NCBI RefSeq assembly: GCF_009389715.1
Contig: NW_024067666.1
Span: forward strand, 2,893,001-2,957,000
Source: Phoenix dactylifera
Taxonomy: Eukaryota > Streptophyta > Magnoliopsida > Arecales > Arecaceae
Direction of reading: 5' to 3'
DNA: 64,000 bases
The position numbers and the translations under genes were made by a program. Position 1 is the stretch's first letter. Each line of letters begins with the position of its first letter. The notes under the pieces are model-generated. The model saw nothing but the letters and a program-made list of their open reading frames with translations, was not told the origin of the DNA and made no database searches. This document shows positions 14,201 through 26,604 of this stretch, one piece after another.

Positions 14201-17200
14201 TTTCAGAACATGTACATTTGGAGGTGAAATTTGCATATTGGAACCACAAGGGCCATCTGAAATTGTCCAAATTCTTGCTGTTGAGTCTCCAGAACTACCA
14301 GTAAGTGGCAGAAAGTAAGAGCAAAAACATAAGATCCTATAGAAGATCAAAAATAAGACAACATAGAGCAACTCTCATATTAAAATCAAAATTAAAAAAA
14401 ACCCAGAAACTCGCGTATTAAAACAAATGTAAAAAACCCTCTTAATGAGCAGTCTTATCTTGATATGCCCTGCCATGTGAAAACAAAAGAAACAGAAGGA
14501 AGTAAAATGACTATTGAAGATCTGCAAGTGTTTGTTGATTAACAAATCTTAAGTCCCAAAAGGAATTATTCAAAATCCTATAAACTCCTCCTAGGCCATC
14601 ATAGTGCTGGAACTTGAGCTTAGATAAATTATTTAGAAGCCATTTATTCTCCCTAAGATCCAAGCCTGTGCCTAACTAGTTCTTTTAATTAAGATTTTAA
14701 CATCTGGTAGTCTAAAGCAATTTGGTGTTTCACAATCCAGACACTTTTTTATGAAGGATGATGAGTTTGCCTACTGCAAGTTACCAATAAGGGTGTGATA
14801 TTTAAAACTAGTTTTTGTGATGAATATGTATTCTCAGTTCCCAGGTTCCACCACTAAGATGTACTTCTGAAAATGCAAGATATTCATTTTGCAAAGAAGA
14901 CACAATCACATAGACTTGGATACTTTCTTTCATAAAGGTTGCAAGGCGCCCCACAAGTCACAAGCTGTGGCATAAAATTAATGGCTGATATATGTGTTAC
15001 AACTGTTACAACAGCATTATATAAGCCTTTATTAGACACAACAACTATTTCAACTTTCAAAATTACATTAGAACATGAATACACCCTTCCATAATGATAA
15101 TTTCTTTAACATATCTATCATTATATTGATCAAATAGAAACTTTAAATAAAACCATAAGCTATTCTGATGGCTTAAGATGGCCTTTTTTAATAGCGATAT
15201 TTAAATATTCATTCTGGTTTGATTGTTTTGATGCATGGGAAATATGTGAAAGTAATGGAATACTAACTCAGAGGAGAAAATTGCCTCTAGCAACTTAACA
15301 GGAATGGTGAAATGAAGAAAGTTGGTCAGAACTCAAAAGATTCCTATCAGTGCTAAGGATGTTGACACTTGCCAGTGATAGACTGAAGAATCATTTGAAT
15401 CTGGAGTCTTTGTCTCTTTCTCTGAAACATATAGGTTGTTTCACATTGGCAACACCTTGTGCCTGCTTGTTCGGTATACCAGACAAACTTTATTTGCTAT
15501 TTACAGTATTTTATTTTCTATAAGAAAAAGAAAAAAAAACACAGAAAGTGAATGCCTCTTTTTTGCAATTTCAGGAAATGAACCCATATATGCACAGAGC
15601 CAGGAGCCCAAGAGGCCATCATATTGGTCTGGCAGAGCAAATTATATATTCGCCTTATACAGAGCCTCAATATGCAAGATAAAGGCATCTTTCCCACCAC
15701 TGATATGCACATGGGTCTATAAGAGCAGTAAGGTTGGCAAACAAAACTCACAATCAATGTGACTGCATAACAGAAATACACCTCTATCAGAGCACAATGT
15801 TACTGCCCAGAAGTTTTGGAAATTTAGGCCACAGACCAATCTTTTCATGTACAGACCTCTATTCAGGGTATATTTGGAGTTCTTCTCTTGGAAAAAAGAG
15901 TTTTAAAGAAAGTACTGCTTCACATGTTTCAATCTTAGTAAACAAAGTGTCACAATAAAGATGGGACAGAAAATGGCTGAGACTAGAGTTGCATACTGAA
16001 TGCATCAGGTCCAGGTCTAGCACGACCTGCAAGAGACTTGAATTCATTTGAAGTATAAACTCAATATCTTGTAGATATATCGATTTTAAGATTGGTTCAA
16101 AAGCATAGCATAGTTTAACATTCAAGGCAGCAAATGACATGTTAGAACAGGTAATATGGTGGTTTCGCATTGAGGTATCATAGTCTCGACTTTTGAGGTT
16201 AATACAAGTCAGAAGGAGAAAGATAACTGGCAACTTCAACAGCTATAGTTATTAGGAAAGAAATAATTTGCCGAAACTTTCAAAGATACAGCTCAAATCA
16301 ACAATACTAGTAAGTAGTAACAGTTTTTTTTCTAAATGCTATACTTAGTCTTGTGGAGTGAGCTAAAACTATACCCACCCAGATGCTAGAAGTGAACCCG
16401 CTGGGCTCCATGCACAAGCAAAGACCTAAAAGCAAAAGAAAAGAAAACACAGGTAGGACAGGTTAGCAATTGAAAATATGATGCATGTCAAAAACTATTA
16501 TATATAACTAAAAGCCCAAACCTCAGAACTGTGTCCTTCCAAAATGGTTACATCAGAACTAGAAATCTCACAAGGCACTGATTGTGAGCTAGGGGTGATA
16601 TCCATGGGTTCAAGACCTAAAAACAGAGGAAAGGAAATTACAGAGTATTAATAACAGATAAAGATGCAGCTGACACATTTTATATGCTAATCACAAAAGT
16701 GAAAAACTAAAGAACATTGCTAAACATAAACAGTTTTACAGAGGACAAAAGGAAAAAGAGAAAATAAATAAAAAAGTATCAAGTTGATGAACATGCCCTT
16801 AAAAGAGAAACAAAAGGATTGTACTGAGAAAATAAAAGGTTGTGGCAATTAATTATATTAATCATTTCAAAAGTGACAAGTTTTGTCTTAAAGAATAGCA
16901 CTACAGATCCAAGTTGGGCCCCTAAATAACAGGGTGGTATTGCGGTTTTGTTGGAAGATTTCGTACAATTGCAATTTTGTTGGAAGATTTCATACATGAA
17001 ATCAAGCGACTGCTGAGAGGTTCATAACATCAATGAACCAAAAAATGAAGATGCAGTGAAGTGATAGTGACTATGAATGGCATTTCTATGGTTCCTAAAG
17101 GTGAGGGATACTTAGATCTAATTAGCAAGGTGAAAATGACATGGAGCATTATTTCCATTATAAGCTTGGATCCTCATATGAAGCCATGACAAATCTTCCC

Positions 17201-19481
17201 ATATCACACTTCTTTATGCACATAATAGTTATTTATCGAACCCCTACTTCTAGTATGGCAAAATTTTGTACCCGATGCTCGAAATTTTGTTAAAATTGAA
17301 AGTAGGGGGTGTACTCATAGGTATGAGAGAAGTGAGCATTTTTATGTTTAAAAGGTTTAGTTTAAAGTCATATATATGTGAGGTTTGATTTGGGGTTAAT
17401 ATCAATCCTATGTAGTAAAGTTCAATACTATCCCCTCTTAGTTCGATCATACATCCACTTAAACATCCTTCTGTGCTAATGATCCCTCCTCAGTGCTCAA
17501 TAGTATAATCCTTGTAATGAAGCTGGTCTTGTAATATGTGGCCCTTCTCATTATCCAACATTCTCAACTCTTCCAAGGTGATGTGATGGAGATATTGATG
17601 AGGATATTATTGAAACAAAGAGGAGGCTTTAGCCTTATAGCATTAAAAAGTTAATTCAAAAAAGGAGCAAATGTTGCTAACCTACTGATATTACAACATA
17701 ATCCAGCGCACATAACTAAATTCCTTAGAACTCAAAAACGCGATCATGACTAAGAGGAATTGCATAATCTTGAAAGAAAGAGAGACACCCGAAAAGTCTA
17801 CCTCCACAACCCCCATTTTCATCGAGTCTGGCCTTATCTTTGCGCTCCGCACGTTGCTTTTCTTTTTCTCTCTCTTGTTTTTTGTCCCTTTCTATTTTCT
17901 CTTTATTCCTCTCCTGATCTTTGTCTCTATCCTGTCTTTCTCTCTCCCTCTCGCCTCCAAGTTGCCGTTCATGTTCTTGAACATATTCCTTATCCTTTTC
18001 CTTATCTTTATTGCGTTCCTTCAGAAGTTTTTTCTTCTTCTTCTCTCTTATAATTTGTTGCAGTTCTTTGACATCTTTTGTGATAAGATCCAAAGGTTGT
18101 AACAGAGAAAAGTCATCATCAACATCCAACTCACTCTGGCAAGATTCAAGAAGTACGAAGAAACAGAGAAGATTGTTACCCATTGATATACATGCTAGCT
18201 GCCCTAAATAAGTTCGCAATGCTTAAAGGTTAAGTCACGAGGTGACGGTCCAAACACTTACAGTGTCTAAGTTTGCTTCCAACTCTATATATTGAAGGCC
18301 TTTTTGCACAATCGTAACAAGAGCACCAGGCGGGACGGTATTTCCATCAATATCACTTTTGCTGATACCCGCCTCGTATCCTAAAGCAAAGGATGAGTGT
18401 GTAAAACCTGGAATAATTTATTCAATGTGAGTTAGTATATTATATCCGATAAACTTTCCTTGCAGAAGATATTTTCCTTTATAATATGACAAATCAATTG
18501 AAGGAACTCATGCTAAAAGCAGAAGATTGGGTCAAAAGAGACAAGCCCATGCAAACAAAGAACATGAAGAACGGTAAATGAACACATAGGCAGAACAAAT
18601 AAACATTTAATGTACGACATCTAAAAGAAAAGGGAAGCCATCAAATAGTCAGTGATCAATCAAAACTTCAAAACAAATTAATTACTGGCTTACCATCAAT
18701 AAAAGCACCCACCAAAAGAACACAAGATGACTCTTTTCAGCCAGAGTATTTATGAAATACAAGTTCAAGCACCAAAAATTGCAAAGATTTAGCCAAAATT
18801 CCCAAACAATCACATTCATTGTTTTTACAACTACGGAAACTTCATGCTAAAATTTGCCGTTTCGGTACCGGACCCATACAGTATAGTATGGTATCATATG
18901 AAGTTTTTTTTCGTTTTTTTACCCTACCGAGTATCAATATGCCACCCATACCAAATATCGGTACCGAACTGGTACAACATGCTCTGTACTGTCTGGTTTG
19001 GGCCGGTATGGCCTATCATGCTTCACGCCATCATGAACTCCGAGGAGGAAAACCTGTTTTAATGAAAGAAGAAAAAACTTCTAAAGTTTCAATTTTTCTC
19101 TAAAGTCGGCTAATATGTAACTCCAAAAGGCAAAACATCTTAACTAGTTCGAGCTCCTCACTGGAACCTTGCGCGCAAAACTTTTAGCAAATCCTAGGAA
19201 GAGAAGAAACCCAAGAAATCATACGAATTTGCCCCGAAATCCTTCAGCAAGAACAAACTTAAAAAAGCCAAAAAGACTAACACGATTTCACCGACTAGAC
19301 AGCTCAAAGAGAACCCCAACAAGAAAAAGCAACAAGAACGAGAAGAAGACACCCAAAAGAAAAAACGAAAACAATTGAATTTTCGGAAAAGGGACGGGCA
19401 AATGAGGGATCGACCTGATCCCTGGAGGTACCGGAAGACGAGGTAATTGAGCTCGGTGGAGGTAACAGTGGATTTCGACAT
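5216..19481 (-). CDS. HOS15: HOS15/TBL1-type LisH and WD40-repeat protein
   Basis: Fourteen exons: 19415-19481, 18262-18407, 17802-18135, 16522-16616, 16379-16425, 14144-14294, 13907-13970, 11362-11520, 11138-11259, 8817-8891, 7666-7719, 7513-7586, 5538-5612 and 5216-5435. They sum to 1683 bp, i.e. 560 aa plus stop, with every junction in frame and GT-AG. The order is a LisH motif (about residues 8-40, [12 protein letters not shown]), an acidic linker, a Lys/Glu/Arg-rich stretch (about 88-175), then WD40 repeats from about 205 to the end (blocks such as [65 protein letters not shown]). HOS15 is a nuclear protein that works with histone deacetylases HDA6/HDA9 and POWERDRESS and as a CUL4-DDB1 substrate receptor in cold, ABA and flowering responses. 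Those roles are family knowledge; orthology is inferred from domain order. Introns reach about 2.4 kb and hold several repeats. Confidence 0.93.
8098..8562. mobile_element. Inverted-repeat (MITE-like) element with polypyrimidine core, in a HOS15 intron
   Basis: The ends match in inverted orientation: 8115-8132 (GGGATGGGGGTGTCCCGG) pairs with the complement of 8528-8545 (GGGATGGGGGCGTCTCGG). Weaker pairing continues outward on both sides. Between them lies about 250 bp of almost pure T/C on the plus strand (8216-8458). No coding content. I could not define a clean target-site duplication, so the exact ends are approximate. Confidence 0.5.
9910..10125. repeat. GC-rich insert of unknown family in a HOS15 intron
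   Basis: This is a sharp island of high GC inside an AT-rich intron. It starts with a hairpin-like stretch around 9929-9953 (gaaccgtcccg followed by cgggcggttc), then CCGGGACGGCTCCCG, a purine-rich middle (10018-10080) and a GC-rich end. The plan (GC-rich ends around a strand-biased core) resembles the insert at 8.1-8.56 kb. It is probably an old non-autonomous repeat. The family is not recognised. Confidence 0.35.
10772..10796. repeat. (AT)n microsatellite
   Basis: A short AT dinucleotide tract within the 8892-11137 intron of the HOS15-like gene. Confidence 0.9.
12330..12505 (-). mobile_element. Au-type SINE in a HOS15 intron
   Basis: Read on the minus strand, this 176-bp segment follows the angiosperm Au SINE: a tRNA-like head with GTAATAGTAAGGTTGCTCC, a B-box-like GGGTTCGAAAC (12428-12438 on the plus strand), then CTGCGTACATCCGAGCCTCC and GTGCCTCATGCACC. 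It is flanked by the 8-bp direct repeat atagtcta (12322-12329 and 12506-12513), a plausible target-site duplication. Family recognition is from memory; the end points rest on the repeat. Confidence 0.85.
18855..19025. repeat. GGTACC-rich degenerate repeat in HOS15 intron 1
   Basis: This stretch is dense in CGGTACCG-like words (TTTCGGTACCGGACCC, ATCGGTACCGAACTGGTAC, GGGCCGGTATGGCC), unlike the surrounding AT-rich intron. The self-complementary words give it fold-back potential. It looks like a worn interspersed repeat; I do not know the family. Confidence 0.35.
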
Positions 19482-19830
19482 CGAAAGCTCGCAAGACCTC
19501 CCTCTCGTTTTGATTCGATAATTGGGTTTGGGGGAAAGAGAGCGAGAAAGTTTGAAAGATCACCGAGGCGCAGCGGGTTCCGGGAGGAGGGGGTTAGCGC
19601 CGGTTGCCGGGTGAGATATTTTGGGCCGGGTGTGCGGATGGCGTGAGGAGACCCGTGACTTCTTCAGCTCCCGTCACGGCGGCTCGCAGGGCAGGCCGAC
19701 CGGGCCTGGTTCTAAAGATTTCGACCCGTTAGGCTCTTGAACAGTTTAGTCGGGAAATAATGTTGCTGGCTTCGGATTCGGATCCTTTTAAACTCCGCGG
19801 TCCATCCGGCCCGGTTCTATTCACTAAAGA
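19482..19830 (-). promoter_or_regulatory. HOS15 5' UTR / promoter-proximal region
   Basis: The sequence directly upstream of the HOS15-like start codon becomes GC-rich at about 19560-19760. This is usual around the transcription start of a broadly expressed plant gene. No TATA box stands out, and the start site cannot be fixed by eye. Confidence 0.4.
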
Positions 19831-21009
19831 ATAGTCAAACACATACGTGACCTGGCTGGAAGAGAGAGGATCCGTGCTCTTTACAAAAATATTTTTGTAA
19901 CTCTAAAATAAAAAAACTAAAAGTTTTTGATAATATTACATGAAAAGAGTTTTTAGAAAAATTAAAAAACACAGAAACTAGAAAATCTATTTTTTTATTT
20001 TTTATAAAAAAATAAAAAAGTAAAAGCAAACACCAAACGTACCGTTGGATTTTTCTCTATAAGACCCATTTTTTTCTTTTTTGCCTATTTGATGCATTTC
20101 TTGTTTATCTAAAGAACCATTTTAGATTGCAATTTATTGTGACTACCAATTACCATTAAGCATTGACATAAATGTAATTAAATATCAAAAAGGTTAATCC
20201 ATCTTCTAAGAAGGTTAGTGTTATATGGCCCGCCCCTACCTCATCTCCGGCATTGCTATTGTGTGATCAAGCAACACAAACCACCTCCCTCAATCGTCCC
20301 AAGTTCTAGTAGATAATCTTCCCCTCTCATTACATCGGTTCAATGTCTTCCAACCCCATAATCTAACATTAGCGCTTGGGCTTCATCCAACATGAGTGAC
20401 ATGGTCTAGCGTATATAATGCTCAGTACAATCTTTTCCCCTTCTTAGAACACTTGTTATCTTATCGAAGAAACCTGATTTTGCATAATGTTGGACCAAGC
20501 ATATTGTCTTTGATCAATTCACAAGATAAATTTGTTATGATAAGATACTCAAAACTACTTTTGCTTTGAAAAGACACTTAAAAGAAAGGATCTGTAATCA
20601 CATCAAGGAATGAAAAGTCAGAACCTTAGACAATTAATCCCGAATCCTCTTAAAAAGCAACATATCTTAGACAGCATAACCCCCAAATATATGTTTGTTT
20701 GTAATGGTGCTGTCCTTGCCTAATCAACACATGGTTTAGCTAAAAAACAACTTGTTATATATGGTTCTGCATTAAGAGTCCTCATAGCAAATCAGCAAGG
20801 AACCTGAAAGTGGTCTTAAACTTGTATTAAGAACCCCAAACTGAAAAATATAGTGCAAATATTCCATTGTCTCCATGCAAAAAAAAGAGAAAAGCTTCAA
20901 CTGAAACTGTAAACCGAGACCAAGTAGCCTCGTCTGCCTGCTGCCAAGCAAGGCATCACGCCATCAACACAGAGCTGTTTCGAACTCCAAACAAGTTTGG
21001 TCGTAGTTG
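19831..21009. other. Intergenic and 3' flank of the first CYP81 gene
   Basis: AT-rich at first, with no gene seen. From about 20680 to 21009 it is nearly the same as the 3' flank of the second minus-strand CYP81 (24925-25011 continued at 27594-27873, on either side of the CACTA element). That marks it as part of the duplicated unit. Confidence 0.6.
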
Positions 21010-23489
21010 CTAACCTTCAACTCTCTCGTCAACCAGGCTTGTCGCAAACCGCCTTGGCTTATACCCTGCCACCAAAGGCACGGCCTTGGGCATGGTGATC
21101 CCTGCTTCCTCGCTCAAATCCACTGGATCACCACTGCAGTCCCACTCAAAGCACTGGACCAAGGCCCCCAGCGCCAGCCCCACCACGCGCATGGCCAGGC
21201 CCTCGCCGGGACATCCTCTTCTCCCCAACCCAAACGGCAGCATTCCATGCTCCTTCTCCCTTCCAGCTTCCAGGAGCCTCTCCGGCCTGAAGCTCGTCGG
21301 CTCCGGCCAGAGCTTGGGGTCCCTCTGGATCGCCCACACGTTGACGAGCAAAACTGTGCCGCGCGGCACGCGGTAGCCTCCGACGATGCAGTCCTCCGAG
21401 GACTCGTGGGGTGGCACGATCGGAGCTGGAGGGAACAGCCGGAGAGTCTCGTTGATGATGGCGTGGAGGAATGGGAGCTTGGGGAGGTCCGATTCGTCTA
21501 CGAGGCGGTCTTGTCCGACCTGGAGGTCGAGCTCTTCTCTGGCCTCCTTCAATGCCTCTGGGTGGTTCAGCAGGAGCGACATGGCCCACTCTATTGTTAC
21601 AGCCGTAGTATCCGTGCCGGCCGCTAACAGCACCTGCATTAATCCAGATAATTAATTTCAGAAAGAATTTAGCAAAAAATAATGATTCTAGTGGTAGAAT
21701 TACGTGCACTCATGAACAATTATTCTAAAAGCTTGTTCATGCACTGACACCGATACCTGTCCTATAACTAAAAACTCCATATCTATACCCCCTCGTACCT
21801 AACCCGGATGGAATTCGATCGGATTAATTAGATAGTGCGCGTAGGGTTGAGTCAGGCAGATAAGACGGATAAGGTTGGGTAAAAAACTTATCATGCAAAC
21901 ATTTTAAAATAATTATAACTTTAGATGGAGGGACTTAGATTAAGGTTATATCAGATCGGGTTTGGGGCGGGGCAGACTATTACCGACCCAAACCTGGTTT
22001 GAGTATTTTATTTAGAACCCATATTTGCTTTAGATTTAAACAAGTTGGATAAAATCTGCCCAATTCGAGCTAGATTGAGTCGGGTATCTAGTGGGCCGGC
22101 TACAATTACCACTCCTATTGATGATGTGGAAAGAGAGGTCCAGGCAACAAAGAAAATGATCTTCTAACAGGATTTGAGATCTATATTAGAGATCTATATG
22201 TGGTAGCATTGCCTGTTTAGTGGGTTATGTTCTCTTCCCCTCTTCAATCATGAGATTGTGGGCTCCCACCAACTATATTGCTATATATATTTTTAAGGGC
22301 AAGTTGAGATGCACTCTGGATCGTCTGCCTTATGTTATTTAATGAATGGAATGAAATTTCTATCCAGTCTTTGATTTCAATATTCATTTTACTTTTAATC
22401 CTTGCCTCATACTTCTATTCAAAAGAATAGATATTTCAGCCGAAAAAAAAAATCCTAAACAATTTGCGGATTTTCCATTAATTCAAATAGTATACATGCA
22501 GTTGATCGAAACTGTCAGTCATGTCACAAAATCTTTTAGCATAGTTTGCGAAGGTGCATACTTACCACGAGAAGGGCTTTGATCATTTCATCCGTATGGT
22601 ATTCCGGGTCACCTTGTTGGAGAGACAACAATACGTCAACAATAGTCTTCCTTCTTCCTTCCCCTCCTCCGCCTGCCACTGCTTTATGAGAGACAGGACA
22701 ACGATCACCTCTTCTATGCTCATCAATCAGGCCCTGCATGAAGTCATCCCTCTTCTCCTGCAACCTCATTAACTTCCTCTTCACCCCTCCATGATCCAGC
22801 AATCGGAGGATTGGCAAGAAGTCACCAAGATTCGTCATGATATTCGACGCAAACGTCTCCTCCACAATCTCTTGGAACCTCCTGGCCTCCTCTGAGTCCT
22901 CTTCATCCTCCCCATAATACCGCTTTCCGGCGATCATCCTCATCATCACGTTTAACGTTAGTTCAAATAACCTCTTCTTCAGCTCCACCTTCCGAAACCC
23001 GTTCTTGCCGTTAGAGTCGATAACAAGTCGTCTAATCAAGGCCATGACCTCCTCTCTCCGTAATCCGGAGAACGAGTGGAGTCGAGCTGTTGAGAAGATT
23101 TCGACGGTGGCGATTCGCCGTAGGTTCCGCCAGTGGTGGCCGTAGGAAGCCCAGACCATGGAAGTGTAATTGTAGCCGAGGTATTTCCCGGCGAGGAGGC
23201 GGGGGCGGTTGGCGAAGATGACATCGTTCTTGGAGAAGCATTCCTCAGCGGCATCGGGCGAGGAGACTACGAGGATGGGCCGGGATCCGAAGCGCAGAGA
23301 GATGACTGGGCCATAACGGGCGGAGAGAGCAACGAGGGAGCGGTGGAGGGGTTTCTTTAGGAGGTGGAGATGGCCAAGTATGGGGAGAGAAGGAGGACAA
23401 GGTGGCGAGTTCTTGCCTCGGTCGAGTCGGGTGAAGAGGAGGAGGAGGAGGATTGATAAGAAGATGGCCGCGTAGTGGATGATATCCAT
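21010..23489 (-). CDS. CYP81-family cytochrome P450 (minus-strand copy 1)
   Basis: Two exons, 22566-23489 (308 codons, start MDIIHYAAIF) and 21010-21633 (207 codons plus stop); the 932-bp intron has GT-AG ends. The product is 515 aa. It has an N-terminal ER membrane anchor (about 5-20), the hinge PPCPPSLPILGH, C-helix WRNLRR, I-helix AGTDTT (313-318), ETLR (370-373), PERL (425-428) and heme loop FGLGRRGCPG (442-451, ligand Cys449). The usual PERF reads PERL here. The first in-frame ATG (23603) was not used because family members start at MDII. CYP81 enzymes hydroxylate specialised metabolites (isoflavonoids, lignans, indole glucosinolates) and some herbicides, using electrons from P450 reductase. 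The substrate cannot be told from sequence. Conserved elements look intact. Confidence 0.93.
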
Positions 23490-23787
23490 CTTTGGTTCTT
23501 GGTCTCCCCGGGCGTTCATTTGTTTGGATGGTTTCTGCAAGGATATGAGAGCTAGCCGTCGGTCAGTCTTCGCTTTCTGGGGCCGGATGACCTCATGGTG
23601 CATTAATTAGATATTTAGCTGTGGCAATTGATGATTTGTCTTCTTCTGTTCGTTTGTCATGGCAGTTGGTTGGCTCGCGAAATTAGTGGCTCACCGGTAC
23701 CCAGGGGCGGCGCATTTGAGACTTCTTTTTTGTTTTGTTTTGTTTTGTTTTCAATGATGAAAAAAACCTGCTAATGGAAATGCCTTC

Positions 23788-24064
23788 TGTTGTGGAGGAG
23801 GGAGGGGGCCTTGAATTTAGTCCCACATCGACTAGTAGCAAAAAGGTTCTGTACCTTAAATGGGGGGTGTAAATCCTTTTCTTTCGAGGGCCTTTTTGTG
23901 GGACAAACCGTGAGGGCATCAGTCTCCCCCATTTGCGTTCGACGCGCGGGCCGGAGCGCCCAAAACGGACATTACCTCGGGAGGAATGCAGTTCTTTTTC
24001 TCTGCTAGCTTAATATGGGCTATGCTGTTGTATGAGTCTCCGGCCAAAGGCTGTCCCCGCAACA
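23788..24064. mobile_element. Probable solo LTR of a small (TRIM-like) LTR element
   Basis: A 277-bp segment with LTR-style termini (TGTTG at one end, CAACA at the other), flanked by ccttc (23783-23787) and cctcc (24065-24069), a near-match 5-bp target duplication. It lies upstream of the first CYP81 gene and is not shared with the second. It contains GTCCCACATCG (23820-23830), the upstream-sequence-element word of plant snRNA promoters. It is an old fossil with no coding content; the family is uncertain. Confidence 0.5.
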
Positions 24065-25008
24065 CCTCCAAACCTTTAATGTAAAATTCATACCATATAA
24101 ATCAATTTCTTATCACTATTATCCTCAATTGGTTTCACTTTTATGTCTATTTCAGTATGCTGATTTCTCTTTCTATATTCTGATTTCGGCCTATTATTCT
24201 ATTATTCTATCATACCACGTAGAGTTTTCAACTTTTTTTGTCCTTTATATCTTGCAACACTCCGAACAAGACTTATTCCATATCTACGAAGCCTTTGAAC
24301 ATATTCCATATCTATGAAGTGTTTGTTCGCATGAACAAGAGGCAAGAACAAGACATGATATGGGTACACTAATACCACAAATCTTGAAAAAAATGCCATC
24401 CAATACATCGAGGAATGTTAGCGTCTACATAGTATATATAAACAAGTATTCATAAAACATAACGAGCTGTTACAATATCATAGTCATCGATCCATGCAGT
24501 AATATCCAGCATCATATACATTTATTTAACCACCCATCATGAAGTCAAAAAGACCATTATTCATCAGAGTATGCTGGCGGCATCAGAGAAGTATCTGGAG
24601 CCCTTTTTGGGTTCTTAAAAAAATAGGTTAATTGAAATAAGTACTCAGAGATGGAGCCACATGTGAAATAGATTGCTATAATTAGTCTAATAAATTTCTT
24701 GATATGCAAGGACATCCTTCCACCCAAAAAAAAAAAAAAAAAACAAAGAACTAGGTAGCCAAGAACAGGAAGGAACTATGCTGGAGCAGCTCGTAGCGAG
24801 TTCCGACTCTTCCGAGTTCTGACTTCGGCTTCGGTGAATGGCGATCCTAGTCTCCCTCGGAGGCCTTTTTGGGCTGAGGCCTTAGGCGACCGTCTTGGTC
24901 GTTTAAGGCTTGGGCCGTTCCTGCACATAACCCCCAAATATATATTTGTTTGTAATGGTCCGTCCTTGCCTAATCAACACATGGTTTAGCTAAAAAACAA
25001 CTTGTTGC
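24065..25008. other. Intergenic spacer between the two minus-strand CYP81 genes
   Basis: AT-rich spacer with an A19 run at about 24726-24744 and a short GC-richer piece (24780-24915) of unknown origin. From about 24925 the sequence repeats that near 20680, so the second duplicated CYP81 unit starts here. No gene seen. Confidence 0.5.
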
Positions 25009-25713
25009 ATGCACTACAGGAAAACTAACCTATCCCGACACTTTTTGCAACATTTAGCGACACTTATACGCATCGGCTAAAGTTCCACCGACATAATGCA
25101 AAGCGTCGCCAAAGCGTCGGCGATACCGGAGTGGCAAAACTTTTTACCGACGCTAGACGAAAGCATCGGCAAAAACCGGATAATTACCGATGTTTAAAAG
25201 TGTCGGTAAATCCCGTTTTTTCCGATGCTAATGAAAGCATTTGAAGCGTCGGCATAGATGTGTCAGGCCTGTGCCACGACGTTTTTTACAGACGCTTAAA
25301 AGCGTCAGAAATTGTATTCTTTATAAAAAAATAAAAATAAAAATTCATATTATAAAACACACATTATAAAATACATATTATAACAATATGAACCTGTACT
25401 ATATTAACATTGACACAAATATTCAAATCATTAGAAATATTTATATTGTCATATCCGATTAAATTTACATAATATGTTTAGAATTACAATGTACTTTGAA
25501 AAATAAGAAACATATACATATCAAACTTCATAAAAAACAGTCTAGAAGGTATCAGAGACGGGATTTAGCTCCATCATCATCATCTCTACGAACGTTTGAA
25601 GTATCAAGAATCTAAAAAAAAAAAGAGAAACCTTAGAAATTAGAAATAATGTGATACATTAACATATATATCATAATTGATAATATGTAAAGTATTCAAA
25701 TATATATAGTTAT

Positions 25714-26085
25714 TTACATGAGAAGGAAGAAATCGTTGTAACATAGATGAAATATTCGCAAGCCGAGACTGCAAATTTTTTTAGTAGTGTGTTCTATAAT
25801 TAAGGGTTGGTTAGATGAAGACGATAATTTAGACTCTCCATGAAATATCCATTCCGTATAACCCTTCAGAAAACCATTCCATACCAAATGTTCTTCAACA
25901 GTTTGTGGAGCCATAGCAAAACAATTTACACATTTTTGACATGGACAAAAAATATTCCTATTCATTTCAAATTTCTCAAAAGCAAATTTAACGAAATTCT
26001 GAACTCCATTTAAATATTCGGCACTGGATCTCGACTTATTTATCCAACTTTTGTCCATTCTATTAAAATACTGATTGAATTGCAA
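25714..26085 (-). pseudogene. CACTA transposase N-terminal remnant (transposase-associated domain)
   Basis: The 123-codon reading frame contains MDKSWINKSRSSAEYLNG, CPCQKCVNC, VEEHLVWNGFLKGYTEWIFH, the conserved order of the plant transposase-associated domain (MDKSW..., a CPC..C motif, then the GF..Y..W..HGE block). The catalytic transposase domain is absent from the element, so this is a relic that could not move it alone. The motif-rich part begins at the internal Met near 26058. Confidence 0.85.
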
Positions 26086-26604
26086 CTAATATAAAAATAA
26101 TAATAATTAAAATTAGGGTATGAATCACCAATACGAACTCATGGTATAAAAAAGGGATATTGATCCATTGCATTATTGTTGCATGTGCTACTAAAAGTAG
26201 TCATATTAAAGTGAAAGGGTGCTAAACTAAATCAAATCCTTAGTTTGAGGCCTCATGAATCATCAACCTTTAGTTTAGAATGAATCATCATTCTAAAAAA
26301 TCGCCGGCATGAGAACATAGAGGCATCAATGATCTTATAGGCCATTTTAAATAATCTTTTCAAATAATTATTAAAAAAAGTAAAAAGAACACAATGTCAT
26401 ATCTATCAACAACACAATGTACTGACCGTTCTGGTTGGCACATTTGAAAGACTTCCATTCAGCAGATTTTGACTGGATCCTACTTGAGTCTAACTATTCC
26501 TCAAACTCTCAAGCCTCACATCCACACCCACGCTTTTGGACCCAGGTGATGTGCTCGCGGCAGCCTCTTCTCTCTTGGGCTCTTCGCACTAACTAGAGAA
26601 AGAA

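Noticed and set aside
21007-21627. 206-codon plus-strand frame over exon 2 of minus-strand CYP81 (also 27871-28491)
   Set aside because: Exactly opposite a confirmed P450 exon carrying the heme motif, and no recognisable domain.
23815-24000. Possible snRNA gene, because of the USE word GTCCCACATCG
   Set aside because: The sequence downstream resembles none of U1-U6, 7SL or U3, and the segment has LTR-like ends.
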